A stretch of 64,000 nt of DNA from Haliclona indistincta (Eukaryota > Porifera > Demospongiae > Haplosclerida > Chalinidae), in contig OZ024790.1 in assembly GCA_964017065.1 (NCBI GenBank), positions 12,163,498 through 12,227,497 on the forward strand, read 5' to 3'. The notes beneath the pieces were generated by a model. That model searched no databases, had not been told where the DNA came from, and saw only the letters and a list, made by a program, of their open reading frames with translations. Positions 44,364-55,704 of the stretch are shown here, piece after piece (positions within the stretch are counted from its first letter, which is position 1; each line of letters begins with the position of its first letter). The position numbers were made by a program, and so were the translations under genes.

Positions 44364-45721
44364 TTGCCACTGTTGTACATTAAGGGCAATTCCTAGTTTC
44401 TCTCTCTGTCCTCCTTCTACTACTCTCTTTGTACCCACACTAGGTATGTGATATGCAAGAGTCTAAGGTCGGGTATTGATGATGTGTGGAACTACATGTT
44501 GGCAGTCAATATACACATGTGTAAGATGAAGAATGAGATGCCAGACCAGGATGTCGAGGAGGTATTGATATTCATGAAGAAGACATTTCTGTTTGTTGTC
44601 AAGCAGTCATAGATTGTTGCATTACGCCTTCTTCAGATAGTGCCGTTCCGTCTCTTAGTGGAAGAACCATTCTGTTCTTACATCAAAGAGACTAATAATG
44701 AGTAAGTTTATTGAGGACCCATCGTACGTGTCTTGAGTTATCTCAAAGGTTTGGTTTGAATCAGATTATTGCTTTGAAAAAGCTACGTTACTATGTGAAA
44801 AATACGTAAGTATGTTGAAATGCAGATTATAACATGTTTATTTTTAATGCTGAAGAAATTTACAAGATACAAGGCAGTCTGGAATAAGAGCAGATTGTCT
44901 GAAGTTGTGGAAGGTTTGTGACTCACAATTGCGTTTTACAGATTCAAGCTTGTCTCTGCAGGTACCAAATAAACCACGAGCAGAAGCGCCGGCACCAGAC
45001 GCACTAGAAATATTTACCAATGTTTGGAAGGTAAAATATTATAACGTTGCATAGTTACCATGGCTACCAGTAAATTCGGAGCACCAATTATGAATTTTAT
45101 TTGAGAAAAAAATTTTGATTTTTCACAGAAGGTAGTGTCATCGAGTGACCAGTCAATTGAAATCCTAGCCACGAGCTCATTCACTACTGTCACTGGTGAG
45201 GATGCTAAGTTTCTTGTTGACGTGCATTCATGGAAGTGGTTCTGGGCAGCTGGTAAACGGTATCTACTAGTTGGTCTAGGGGTAGGTACAAGTGACTGAG
45301 GAGGATTGCTGTTACTCTTCTCTTTTGTCTCCTCCCATCACAGAGAAACACTGTCAGATGTTGGGACATGACAGGACAGAAATCGTCCTTCACAGCTCAC
45401 AGAGAAATCACCAACCTTGAACTGCCGAAAGGGACGGTGATAGAATTAGAGCTTGTTACAGAAAGAGTTGGGGAGGTGTGTCAATGGGCTACATGTGTAT
45501 CACATAAATCGTCTGTATTGACAGGGACCTGCCAAGCTATGCCAGAACTTTGCCTACATCACTGATTTGTTAGGTGTACATGAAGAAGTATTTGTTAGCA
45601 ATCCCTTGAAGGAAAGGTATGTATGTATGTGGAGTATGTAACATTCAGATTAGACATATTGTAGGCAGCTGATTGCAGAGAAGTTGTGTAAAGTGCTCAA
45701 CAAACTCACTGAAGATTTTTT

Positions 45722-45984
45722 GACTGTAATGGAAGATTATTTGTGGAATCATCGTGTCCAGGTCCTCAATCCTGATCTCAGCTTTTCTCAGCTGTGAGGG
45801 AGACAAGCCTGGGCAGCTGTATGGTCCACGTGGGATTGCTATTTATCAAGATTGAATGGTGTATGTCAGTGACTTTGGCAACCACCGGATTCAGAAATTG
45901 CACCTTCTGGCTTCTTTTGATCCTAGGAAGTTGCATCATTCATTTAGTCAGTATGGCTTGTGCTTTGACAGCAACAATCTGATC
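45722..45984 (+). pseudogene. NHL exon remnant upstream of NLR4
   Basis: Short remnant of the NHL exon (LWNHRVQVLNPDLSF, then GPRGIAI, VYVSDFGNHRIQK, YGLCFDSNNL) with indels. Interrupted at 45985 by unrelated GC-rich sequence, so the end of the propeller is lost. Confidence 0.78.
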
Positions 45985-46230
45985 CTTGCAGCGGCGCCCT
46001 ATTTGGAGAAAGTTGGGCGGTACCCTTGTGAGCCTCGTCCCAAATAGGTCAGCCGGATTGGAACCAGCGTTCCCAATCCCGGGGCCTATGGGCGAGTCAG
46101 CACTCGCAGAGCATCACCGGGGTATGCCAGTCTGACCCTCCATTTTGCCAAAACATAATAATAAATTATTGAAAGTGTTGGTATCATTAAAGCACAGTCA
46201 CTGGGCCGGGTGCGTCTCAGCATTAATTGA
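45985..46230. other. GC-rich insertion upstream of NLR4
   Basis: About 245 bp with GC content well above its surroundings, absent from sister units. Includes a small hairpin GGATTGGAACC...GTTCCCAATCC (around 46053-46078). It could be a SINE-like or other element; no tail, TSD or RNA polymerase III boxes could be assigned with confidence. Confidence 0.4.
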
Positions 46231-46250
46231 ACTCATTGTGTTACATCATG

Positions 46251-46343
46251 CACGTGAATCTCATTATCTGGCTATAAATGTCGTTACAATGTGCATACTA
46301 AGCGTCTTGACCTGCATCCCGTGACCAGTGAATCAGTACAGAA
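46251..46343 (+). promoter_or_regulatory. NLR4 core promoter and leader
   Basis: CACGTG palindrome (46251-46256), AATCTCATTATCTGGC, TATAAA (46273-46278), then the leader AAGCGTCTTGACCTGCATCC before the ATG at 46344. The same order occurs at NLR6 and, apart from one change in the palindrome, at NLR5. Confidence 0.65.
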
Positions 46344-49010
46344 ATGGCCAAGCCTTTGTTCAACCCTACGGCACTAGACGTAAGATGCTCTTCTGCTCAT
46401 ATTGCAAAGTTGTCTGAGCATATTGAAGACTGGGAGGAACTGGCACCATATTTTGGCCTTACCGAGGCAGAGCAGCAGGAGATACGAGCCAGCCACGCCC
46501 TCCAATACAAGGTACAGAAACGCAAGATGCTCTGGAAGTGGGTCAGGAAGCTGGGAGAGAAGGCAACCTACCATGAGCTGATAAAAGTGTTGGAAGAAGC
46601 AGGCGAATCTCTACTAATTTCCAGAGTTAAAGAGCTACTTGAGGACTCGTATTCTGAAGCACCTCACATCATTGTGAAATCGTTCCGACAGTACCTCAAA
46701 GATTGCTACAGTACCTCAGCTTCTGATGGAGTGGCAGATAGAGAAGATTGGCCGCGACTAAAACATCCAATGATTTTCGTGAACCCGGAGTTAGTCTCGA
46801 AGGATGCCGAGAAAACAAGTCTAACTACACTCGACATCTTCAAAGACAAGAAAGTGATGCTCGAAGGCACATCAGGTTCTGGTAAGACCACTCTAATGAG
46901 ACATGCCTGCCAGCAGTGGGCTGAGGGCAAGCTACTTAATGATGTGGATCTCCTCATCCATCTTAGCTTGGCAGATCCCACCTTGTGGTCAGCCAAATGT
47001 TTGGAAGACATTATCCCTCATCCTACATCTATTGAGATACGCAGAGCAGTAGCTGACTACATAATGGAGCGAGGGGGCAAAGGATGCTGCTTTATACTGG
47101 ATGGATGGGAGGATTTGCCTGAAGAGTTGCATACATCTTCTTTTATTCATGATCTTCTTAAAGGCAGACAGCCGGGATTGGCACTACCAAAATGTTCGTT
47201 TATTGTCACCACTCGTCCTATAGCATCTCTTTCCCTACAGCCACTAGTCACCACCATTGTTGAGGTCACTGGCTTCTCATCTGAGAGTGTTGATACCTAT
47301 GCTAGTCAGTATCTGACACAGCAAGGCAAAAAGGACCCTGCTGTCTTCATAACAGCTCTCAATGATAACCATCATGCTCGTGGCTTGTGCAGTTTGCCCA
47401 TCAATGCAGCCATCTTACTACATCTGTTTCTTACTATTCAAACAGGTCTTCCCACTACTCAGACAGAGCTGTTCAACTGCTTTATTCTTAACCTTCTTCT
47501 TCGTCATCTTGTCGCCAAAGCGAAATACAAGCATACTAAGCCTTTGCTTCGCTGCTTTTCAGATCTTCCATCAAATGAATATAAAGCATTCAATAACCTT
47601 TGTCTAATATCTTACCATTCCACATTCAGTGGTAAAGTAGCCTCTCAGAGCAACCAGCTATTCTCATCTGATGACCTTCATAAAGCCGGTCTACAAGACG
47701 TGCAATTGACCCTGGGTCTAATGAAGGTACACCAGCAGCTGACCTGGTGTGGCTATGACCCTCACTATGGGTTCCTTCACTCATCAGTTCAAGACTTCCT
47801 ATGTGCTGTGAGGATGAGCCAGCTGAGTCCAGAGCAACAGGTGAAGGACTTTATATGTATAATGACCAGTAATCCAACATCACTAGTACTTCGCTTCTAT
47901 GCTGGCATAACAAAGCTTGAGAGTGAAAGGGTCTGCAAATATTTGAGTAAGATAGGAATGAATCCACCTGGTACTTTTGTTTTAAATAACTTGTGTACTG
48001 CTTCTTCTGACCCACGTAGACTATTTTTGGCATATCTGCATTGTCTTTATGAGGCAAAGCATAACAAGATATTATGTCCGTTTGACAGTAAACTCTTAAT
48101 ATCTTTTGATCTGTATAGACTTTCTATTCATGATCTCAACGTGATATGGTATTTCATGTTGGACATGATTGAAAAATGTCATCCTGAACTTTTGACTGTC
48201 AATTTCTTTGCGTGTGAAATTAATGATCATGGCATTGAGTCAGCTGTAACAACTTTTATCAACCAGGCAAACACTCTTAATTGCTCAAACGGTTGTTATA
48301 GACTTATCTTTAGTGATGATGGTATTACATATAATGGCATTAGAAGTTTGACTAAATTGATGAGAACAAAAAATGTAAGTTTAATTGAATTTCGGCTGAT
48401 GTCAAAAATTGACTTTATAACCTTGAATCTGTTAATTGGTGCTGCACCTACCTCAACTATAACATCTCTTTCTCTAAGATCACTTGGCTCACCCTTGACA
48501 AGCAGACATATTTACCATTTAGTGCTTTTCATTTACCAAGCAAGACATTTGCAGGAGTTGGATCTTGGTGGAATTTCAATGCAAGCAGAGAGTTTTCCAC
48601 TTCTATTGATGGCTGCTAGAAATGTGGAACGATTAGTATTTAGAATGTTAAGAGATCAGCACCTTCAGGAGATAGGTCCAATACTGCAGTCAAATACTAG
48701 TTTAAGACGTTTGAATATAGAGAATAGTCATCCCTATAAGCGCTGTAGTTACAGTTTTGAATCACTTTGTGAGCTCATTAATGTTATCACAGCACCTGAA
48801 TCAAGATCACAACTAAGGAGTCTTCATACTGAATATGCATATGATATCTATGCAAACAAAGAGCTAATGACAACCGTAAATAAATTTGCAAAACATCGTG
48901 GATATCCTTTAACTTTTTCTACTGAGAATCAACAAGTTCAAAGAGAATTAATGAAGGGCTTCAAAAATGTTCTATCTCTACCTGAATCTTTGATCACAGG
49001 AAGAACGTAA
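46344..49010 (+). CDS. Death-NACHT-LRR receptor (NLR4), 888 aa
   Basis: Single-exon frame from MAKPLFNPTALDV. Death-fold, Walker A GTSGSGKT, Walker B CCFILDGWED, sensor FIVTTRP. Two small insertions relative to sisters (KDAEKTSL for KDKKTSL; GKKDPAVF for GKDPAVF). The LRR-like C-terminus is distinct at strand positions (LTVNFFACEI, YRLIFSDDG, TSLSLRSLG, ELDLGGISM, RRLNIENSH). Stop-to-stop distance to the convergent 7TM pseudogene is ~115 bp. Full-length and open, so likely functional; the ligand is unknown. Confidence 0.9.
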   Translation: MAKPLFNPTALDVRCSSAHIAKLSEHIEDWEELAPYFGLTEAEQQEIRASHALQYKVQKRKMLWKWVRKLGEKATYHELIKVLEEAGESLLISRVKELLEDSYSEAPHIIVKSFRQYLKDCYSTSASDGVADREDWPRLKHPMIFVNPELVSKDAEKTSLTTLDIFKDKKVMLEGTSGSGKTTLMRHACQQWAEGKLLNDVDLLIHLSLADPTLWSAKCLEDIIPHPTSIEIRRAVADYIMERGGKGCCFILDGWEDLPEELHTSSFIHDLLKGRQPGLALPKCSFIVTTRPIASLSLQPLVTTIVEVTGFSSESVDTYASQYLTQQGKKDPAVFITALNDNHHARGLCSLPINAAILLHLFLTIQTGLPTTQTELFNCFILNLLLRHLVAKAKYKHTKPLLRCFSDLPSNEYKAFNNLCLISYHSTFSGKVASQSNQLFSSDDLHKAGLQDVQLTLGLMKVHQQLTWCGYDPHYGFLHSSVQDFLCAVRMSQLSPEQQVKDFICIMTSNPTSLVLRFYAGITKLESERVCKYLSKIGMNPPGTFVLNNLCTASSDPRRLFLAYLHCLYEAKHNKILCPFDSKLLISFDLYRLSIHDLNVIWYFMLDMIEKCHPELLTVNFFACEINDHGIESAVTTFINQANTLNCSNGCYRLIFSDDGITYNGIRSLTKLMRTKNVSLIEFRLMSKIDFITLNLLIGAAPTSTITSLSLRSLGSPLTSRHIYHLVLFIYQARHLQELDLGGISMQAESFPLLLMAARNVERLVFRMLRDQHLQEIGPILQSNTSLRRLNIENSHPYKRCSYSFESLCELINVITAPESRSQLRSLHTEYAYDIYANKELMTTVNKFAKHRGYPLTFSTENQQVQRELMKGFKNVLSLPESLITGRT

Positions 49011-49124
49011 CTTCTGATTGTCATTCGTAATAATTTTTATAATAATTTTTAATTAGTACACTGAGTATAATATGTCACAAGTTATAGAAATAAATCGTGA
49101 ACATGTTTTCATTGCAGCAAAAAT

Positions 49125-50162
49125 TCAATCGTCAACAATGTTCAATTCACTGCGTAGAAGTGGATCTCTTTCATTATGTCGAGCTTCATCAGGTTGAGGT
49201 TCTTTATGGAAATGTTCAATGATAACAAATAAAGAGTATACTATAGCACATGACAAGCTATTGAGAGGAGCAATTGCTGCATGAATAATCCACAGTATTG
49301 TATTATTGTGGATGGTAGTTGTGATCTGATACAAGCGGTGAGCAAGTCCCAACAAATTGACAATGTGAAAGAGAACAGGATAGATCATCAGTGGAGCATT
49401 TTCTCTCAGCATGGTTTTGTAGACCTGGTCTGGTGTCTCTTGGAAGTACAGACGCTTGCATAAAATTACCAACATTGCAGCGACGATGACCATAGCTACA
49501 ATGCATAGGAAAGACACAGGGCCGTACCCCAGGACATACTGCTCGATTTTACCAGCTAGAAGACTGTCACAGTTATCATCTTTTTGTCTTATCCAGCACC
49601 AAGCTCCAGCTAGTCCGTAAGCATCATGAAGAAACGGTATCCACACAAACAAGAGGCAAATTACAATCGGTACAAAGACATAGCAGATCTCTAAGCACAG
49701 TGCTTGTCTTCTTGCTTTAGTAGAGGTACGATCGGCTGGTTCAGAGAGGGTTATAATGAGCTCACGATAAGTGACACCTAATAGTATGATTGGTCGAATC
49801 TCAATGAGGATAATGAGACATGAGAGATGAAACACTAACACAGACATGTACAGAAGTGTCGTCCACGTTGAAAACTCAAGTAAAGCCACGATTGCCTTGC
49901 ACCCAATGACGTATGCCGTGTTCGTAGGGTCATAGTTGTACACGGCTAGTTGTAAGCAGCGAGTAATGCTGTTGAAGGCAACTGCGAAGAGGAGTATCCG
50001 GTGAGTAAACCGTCTTCCGACTCAACAGATGCAAGCATGGGAAAGAGCCACAATACAGGCAGTTAGCGAGATGCCTGCAACAGATCCATATGTCAGTAGT
50101 ATCACGTGACGGAGAGGATCGTCAGTGTTGTTGCAGCCATTCCCAGAGGAGGAATGTTCCAT
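49125..50162 (-). pseudogene. 7TM receptor pseudogene (copy 4)
   Basis: The C-terminal 272 residues (49125-49943) are open and almost identical to the intact copy, including AGAWCWIR and the DPLLRSEL tail. The N-terminal part has deletions near 49990 (AAGAGGAGTATCCGG) and 50035 (loss of the CACTGGGAC segment) that break the frame from the ATG at 50162. Confidence 0.85.
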
Positions 50163-50380
50163 GTTAACAGTTAGCGAATAACGAAAGCTCACATTTCGTC
50201 AGTAGTTAACCGTAGGAATGGTAGCTTCAGCTGATAACGGGTACTATTAATTTTACATAAACTCTTCACCCACGGCACCAGTTTCATGCTTTGTTAGTAG
50301 TAGACTCGCTCAGTCTCTTTGTAGGCGTAGCTCAATAGTAGCTCCACCCACTCTATCGCCACGAGGGTCCGGGATCGGGA

Positions 50381-53300
50381 ATGGCGGACGTTGCAGGCAC
50401 AGAAAGAGACCGTTTGGTGGGTTAGCAGCTCGCGTGTTGGTAGGCGTGAGTCAATTTTTGGTCTCCAGGAGAATGAAAACGAGAGGAAGCGAAAAAGAGC
50501 ACTCGAGGATGAAGGAGAAGATGGCAGAGCCCCGAAACAGAAGCTGCCCAACTACAGCACTTTTGCAGAGAGAATGATGGTAGGTGACACGCCCCTTTGA
50601 CGTAAGTACTAGCAACAGCTGTGATATTGCTATCACGGCAACTAGACAGCATATTTATAGTGATGTTCATTGTTTAGGCATCAATGGGTTATGTTCCTGG
50701 TAAAGGTCTTGGAAAGACTGAGTCCGGCATCTCTGAACCGATACAACAATCCATGCACAAGGGTAGGCGTGGTCTGGGACACATGATCGCAAAACTGAAG
50801 CAAGAGGATGTCCAGTGGGAGCTGGAAGAGGTAAGAGAGAGGGAGAGAGAGAAGGAGGAGAGAGAGGACTAAGTGTAATGCATGAATCAGTAGTGCGTAC
50901 TTGATGTCACTGCAACAAAATCAAGATAAGCTGTTCACATCTGTTCAATAACAAACCCTTTTTATGTACGGGTCCTTGCAAAGAGGTGTTTGTGAGTGAG
51001 AAAAAATAGACCATTTTTCGCCAAAGTCTGCACAATTTCGTGTCTGTGATGCTGTGTGTGATTCTTACAGGTTAACTGTGATCAAGAAGTGACCTGGCTT
51101 GCTCCTTGCCATCATCCTGTGCTCACAGCTAATGAAATGACTGACTGGATTGTCACAGAGGAGGTTATAAACTAAACTATTCTTCTTTTTAGCAATAGTC
51201 TAACAGACTGTGTGTGACCTTTGGTTGTCTGATATAGAGAAAAGATACAATTGAAGATGAAACTAAGTTCTGTGATCCTGTTGTGCTGGAAGGTATTCTT
51301 GCTGCTAAAGTAAGCACTCACTCACTCTCTCATGTACTTGGACACAATTCACATAAATCTACTGTTTGTGTTTCGTTTAGACTGTTTTTGATTCACTCGA
51401 TAGAAAAGAGTTTGCCGATGCTCGTCAGAGATCTAATCCTTTCGAGACCATCAAAGGAGTCATCTTTCAGAATAGGTAACCACATGTATACAGTGCTAGC
51501 TTGGAGCCATTTGTGTGTGTAATTTTTATCTTTTAAGAGCTGCAATGAAGATGGCAAACATTGATTCTGTGTTTGACTTCATGTTCACATCACCAAAAGA
51601 GAAGGTCAGCATCATTCTGTATTTAGTGATAGTAGGTTTCTAGTTTAACCCTGTATGCATGGGGGGCCCAGTAAAACCCGGAACGCGGAATACGGAATAA
51701 CGGAATAGCGGAATAAAAGTGGGCGTGTAAGGTGGGCGTTGTTGTTCAAAAATTAATGTAAACAACTGGTCAGTTCGCACTGGGACACTGCAAAACATGG
51801 ACTTGACTGGAATGGCGTAGTCTCGCTAGAAACTAAACCCAAGACCCTAAAAACGTTCGCCTAACAGCGCCCAGTATGGACCTAACAGCGCCCAGTATTC
51901 GCCTAACGGCGCTGTTAGGCGAATACTGAGCGCTGTTAGGTCCATACTAGGCGCTGTTAGGCGAATACTGGGCGCTGTTAGGTCCATCGGGTCCATACTA
52001 GGCGCTGTTAGGCGATTACTGGGCGCTGTTAGGCGATTACTGGGCGCTGTTAGGTCCATACTGGGCGCTGTTAGGTCCATACTGGGCGCTGTTAGGCGAA
52101 CGTTTTTAGGGTTTTGGGTTTAGTTTCTAGCGAGACTACGCCATTCCAGTCAAGTCCATGTTTTACAGTGTCCCAGTGCGAACTGACCAGTTGTATTTTT
52201 GAACAACAACGCCCACCTTACACGCCCACTTTTATTCCGCTATTCCGTATTCCGCGTTCCGGGTTTTACTGGGCCCCGTATGCATGGTTCAACATGATAA
52301 ATCTTTGAAGAATAAGCATAAAATATCCAATGACTGGATTATGATAGGATCATAGAACAATTGACAGATTTATACATGTAACATTATTTTCAACTCTGCA
52401 TGTTCATTTTGTAAAATGTCACACAGACTGATGTGTTGTATTTTGCCGATATCTGTGCTGGTCCTGGAGGATTTTCAGAGTACGTGTTCTGGAAAAAGAA
52501 ATGGCATGCTAAAGGATTTGGGTTCACCTTGAAAGGTAGAGAGACCATAGCCTCACCTCCAGGCCACACCCTTCAGTTAGTGGCCTGGTGATGACTGTCT
52601 GCGCATGCGTTGATTTTCCCAGGAAAACCTGGAAATTCAGATATGATCGATTACCAGCGCTATACAGTACGCCGTCTCAGCTTGTTGGAAAGGCAGGTAT
52701 TACGTTTAAGAGAAGAGCAGACGTGCGATACGCAATTGATACGATGGCACCGCCATTTTTCTCAGGTTTTCCTGGGAAATCAACGCATGCACAGACAGTC
52801 ATTACCAGGCCACTAACTTAAGGATGTTGAATGGAGGCGTGGCTGGAGAGACCACTGTTATCTAGACTGAGCCATGTTTGTGATTTCTGTACAGATCCCA
52901 ACGATGCATCTGATTTTCAGCTGGACAAATTTCTTGCTGGACCATGTGAAACCTTCGATCCTTTCTATGGTAATGGCAACTTTGGTCTCACTTTCTCACT
53001 CTCTTTGCATATGATTCCATTTGCTCATCACAAACGTTTCTTGAGATCTTGTTTGTTGTGATACAGGTGTTGGTGGTTATGATGGAGATGGTGACATAAC
53101 CAAGACAGATAATTTACTAGAACTTCAAGAGTATGTGATGGATCAGACAGAAGGTGTTCATTTTGTGATGGCTGATGGTGTAAGTCCTGTGTTAGTCTAT
53201 AATGTGTAATAATGTGTGCCACAGGGGATTTGTGTTGATGGAGAGGAAAATATTCAAGAAATTCTGACGAAACAGTTGGTTCTCTGTCAGTACCTTTGTG

Positions 53301-53580
53301 CTCTTATGATTTTGAGAACAGGTGATAGCAAATTGTTACAGATAATTGTGTAGTGACCTTTTGTAATCCAGGTGGTCATTTTGTCTGCAAGGTATTCGAC
53401 CAGTTTACTCCATTCAGTGTGGGCCTGTTCTACCTGCTCTACCGGTGCTTTAAACAGGTCTGCATCTTCAAACCAGTGACCAGCCGTCCAGCTAATTCCG
53501 AGAGGCAAGTCATGCACTCTTGCACACACTGTGCCGAGTTTGAGTTCGCTCCCTTCCCCTCTCTCTCTTCCTCCCTCTTC

Positions 53581-53613
<33 letters not shown>

Positions 53614-53618
53614 CTCTC

Positions 53619-53710
<92 letters not shown>

Positions 53711-53712
53711 CT

Positions 53713-53774
<62 letters not shown>

Positions 53775-55157
53775 TTGTACCCACACTAGGTATGTGATAT
53801 GCAAGAGTCTAAGGTCGGGTATTGATGATGTGTGGAACTACATGTTTGCAGTCAATATACACATGTGTAAGATGAAGAATGAAATGCCAGACCAGGATGT
53901 CGAAGAGGTTCATAAAGCAAATGTGTTGTTTATATACTTATTGCTTGTGAATTGCTGAGGGGTCTAGCAGCTAGACCAAGCGGCTTTCTTTAGATTGTTG
54001 TTTTCTGCTTGTTGACAAACGGTTTTAGACTGTTGCATTACAATTTTTCAGATAGTGCCGTTCCATCTCTTAGTGGAAGAACCATTCTGTTCTTACATCA
54101 AAGAGACTAATAATGAGTAAGTTTATTGAGGACCCTTCGTACGTGTCTTGAGTTATCTCAAAGGTTTGGTTTGAATCAGATTATTGCTTTGAAAAAGCTA
54201 CGCTACTATGTGAAAAATACGTAAGTATGTTGAAATGCAGGATTATAACATGTTTATTTTTAATGCTGAAGAAATTTACAAGATACAAGGCAGTCTGGAA
54301 TAAGAGCAGATTGTCTAAAGTTGTGGAAGGTTTGTGACTCACAATTAGGTTTTTCAGATTCAAGCTGGTCTCTGCAGGTACCCAATAAACCACGAGCAGA
54401 AGCGCCGGCACCAGACGCACTAGAAATATTTACCAATGTTTGGGAGGTAAAATACAATGTTACCATGACTACCAGTAAATTTTGAGCACCAATATATTTT
54501 TACATGTACATGTGAGAAGAAATTTTTCTTTTTCACAGAAGGCAGTGTCATCGAGTGACCAGTCAATTGAAATCCTAGCCACGAGCTCATTCGCTACTGT
54601 CACTGGTGAGGATGCTAAGTTTCTTGTTGACGTGCATTCATGGAAGTGGTTCTGGGCAGCTGGTAAACGGTATCTACTAGTTGGTCTAGGGGTAGGTACA
54701 AGTGACTGAGGAGGATTACTGTTACTCTTCTCTTTTGTCTCCTCCCATCACAGAGAAACACTGTCAGATGTTGGGACATGACAGGACAGAAACCGTCCTT
54801 CACAGCTAACAGAGAAATCACCAACCTTGAACTGCCGAAAGGGACGGTGATAGAAATAGAGCTTGTTACAGAAAGAGTTGGGGAGGTGTGTCAATGGGCT
54901 ACATGTGCATCACATAAATCGTCTGTATTGACAGGGAGCTGCCCAGCTATGTCAGAACTTTGCCTACATTACTGATGTGTTGGCTGTACATGAAGAAGTA
55001 TATGTCAGCAAACCCTTGAAGGAAAGGTATGTATGTATGTGAAGTATGTAACATTCAGATTTAACATAACTATTGTAGGCAGCTGATTGCAGAGGAGTTG
55101 TGTAAAGTGCTCAACAAACCCACTGAAGATTTGTCACTGAGCTTAATCCTGATCTGA
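50381..55157 (+). CDS. CMTR1: CMTR1 copy 4, methyltransferase core intact, 3' end truncated
   Basis: Exons 1-21 match the full-length copy. ATG at 50381, G-patch exon 50685-50829, SAM-binding [10 protein letters not shown] exon near 52432-52536, MADG near 53166-53178, and HFVCKVFD with catalytic Lys AAG at 53389-53391. I see no frameshift in the exons. After VLNKP in exon 21 the sequence crosses the shared breakpoint and stops at 55157 ([11 protein letters not shown]), giving ~650 aa without the last guanylyltransferase-like part, WW domain and C-terminus. Human CMTR1 residues outside the FtsJ core are dispensable for catalysis in vitro, so activity is possible. Odd points: the exon 13 donor reads GTTCAT, and introns 7 and 8 carry MITEs. 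It could be a decaying copy. Confidence 0.65.
51663..52277. mobile_element. 615-bp foldback element with internal 21-bp repeats
   Basis: Ends GGGGCCCAGTAAAACCCGG and its complement. Arms of roughly 200 bp (51663-51870 and 52085-52277) are nearly perfect inverted copies. Flanking 10-bp duplication GTATGCATGG (51653-51662 and 52278-52287); the other CMTR1 copies show the empty site. The centre (51870-52090) is a minisatellite of 21-bp units GCGCTGTTAGGCGAATACTGG / GCGCTGTTAGGTCCATACTGG, itself arranged partly as an inverted repeat. No coding capacity. Confidence 0.88.
52548..52844. mobile_element. 297-bp MITE in intron 8 of CMTR1 copy 4
   Basis: Same element and insertion site as 43239-43536, with left duplication AGAGAGACCA (52538-52547) and a one-base variant GGAGAGACCA on the right (52845-52854). 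Inherited by duplication, not an independent insertion. Confidence 0.85.
53560..53772. repeat. (CT)n microsatellite in CMTR1 intron 12 (copy 4)
   Basis: Longest of the five orthologous tracts, over 200 bp of almost pure CT with a CCCCTCCCCCC interruption. Confidence 0.95.
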
Positions 55158-55565
55158 GCATTTCGCAGTGTTTTGGCAGTGAAGGAGGCAAGCCTGGGCA
55201 ACTGTATGGTCCACGTGGGATTGCTATTGATCAAGATGGAATGGTGTACGTCAGTGACTTTGGCAACCACCGAATTCAGAAATTCGCACCGAGGGGGTTC
55301 TTTTTTGGCTTATTTCGATCATAAAAAGTTGCGTCATTCATTTAGTCCGTATGGCTTGTGCTTTGACAGCAACAATCTACTCTATGCTACTGATATGCAG
55401 AACAGTGTAGTGTGTGTCTTCAATACTAGTGGGAAGTTTCTAGGATACATTGGTACTAGTGATGGTAGTAGTTTTGTTCAACCTCGGTTGATAGTTTCAG
55501 ATAAAGACAGACTGTACATTAGTGATGACAATGGAGTGGTAACTAACAAGTGCTTCCAGCAGTAA
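55131..55565 (+). pseudogene. NHL exon remnant upstream of NLR5
   Basis: Keeps the last propeller blades including the native end (SDDNGVVTNKCFQQ and stop at 55565), but the 5' half is missing and a frameshift lies near 55295 (GAGGGGGTTC). Joined at its 5' end to CMTR1 copy 4. Confidence 0.8.
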
Positions 55566-55704
55566 TAGCATTGAATTGTTATGAATAATGTAAAAATTCG
55601 AATTAAGAAACTCATTGCTCTCGTGAATCTCATTATCTGGCTATAAATGTCGTTGCAATGTATTCTCGACCTGCATCCCGTGACCAGAGTGATTCAGTAC
55701 AGAA

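Larger units (their letters stand above)
41697..45797 (+). pseudogene. CMTR1: CMTR1 copy 3, catalytic Lys deleted, fused to NHL tail
   Basis: Exons 1-21 align with the full-length copy and the G-patch and [13 protein letters not shown] site are intact. Exon 12 lost 27 bp near 44079, an in-frame deletion of nine residues (CKVFDQFTP in other copies) including the catalytic Lys and part of the following strand. Exon 21 continues in frame into NHL-derived sequence (TEDFLTVMEDYLWNHRVQVL...) and stops at 45797, so the WW and C-terminal exons are absent. The frame is otherwise open, so a truncated, inactive protein could be made; I treat it as a pseudogene. Intron 8 carries a MITE. Confidence 0.82.

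Noticed and set aside
45985..46150. tRNA or structured RNA gene
   Set aside because: GC-rich with a small hairpin, but no cloverleaf and no A/B boxes could be placed.
51870..52090. CRISPR-like or coding 7-aa repeat (MDLTAPS)
   Set aside because: Uniform 21-bp minisatellite with no spacers, within the core of a foldback element in an intron.
53530..53800. Long SLSLSL and RERERE open frames over CT tracts (also at 11820, 22500, 44190, 60650)
   Set aside because: They are translations of pyrimidine microsatellites inside CMTR1 intron 12, without start context or conservation.
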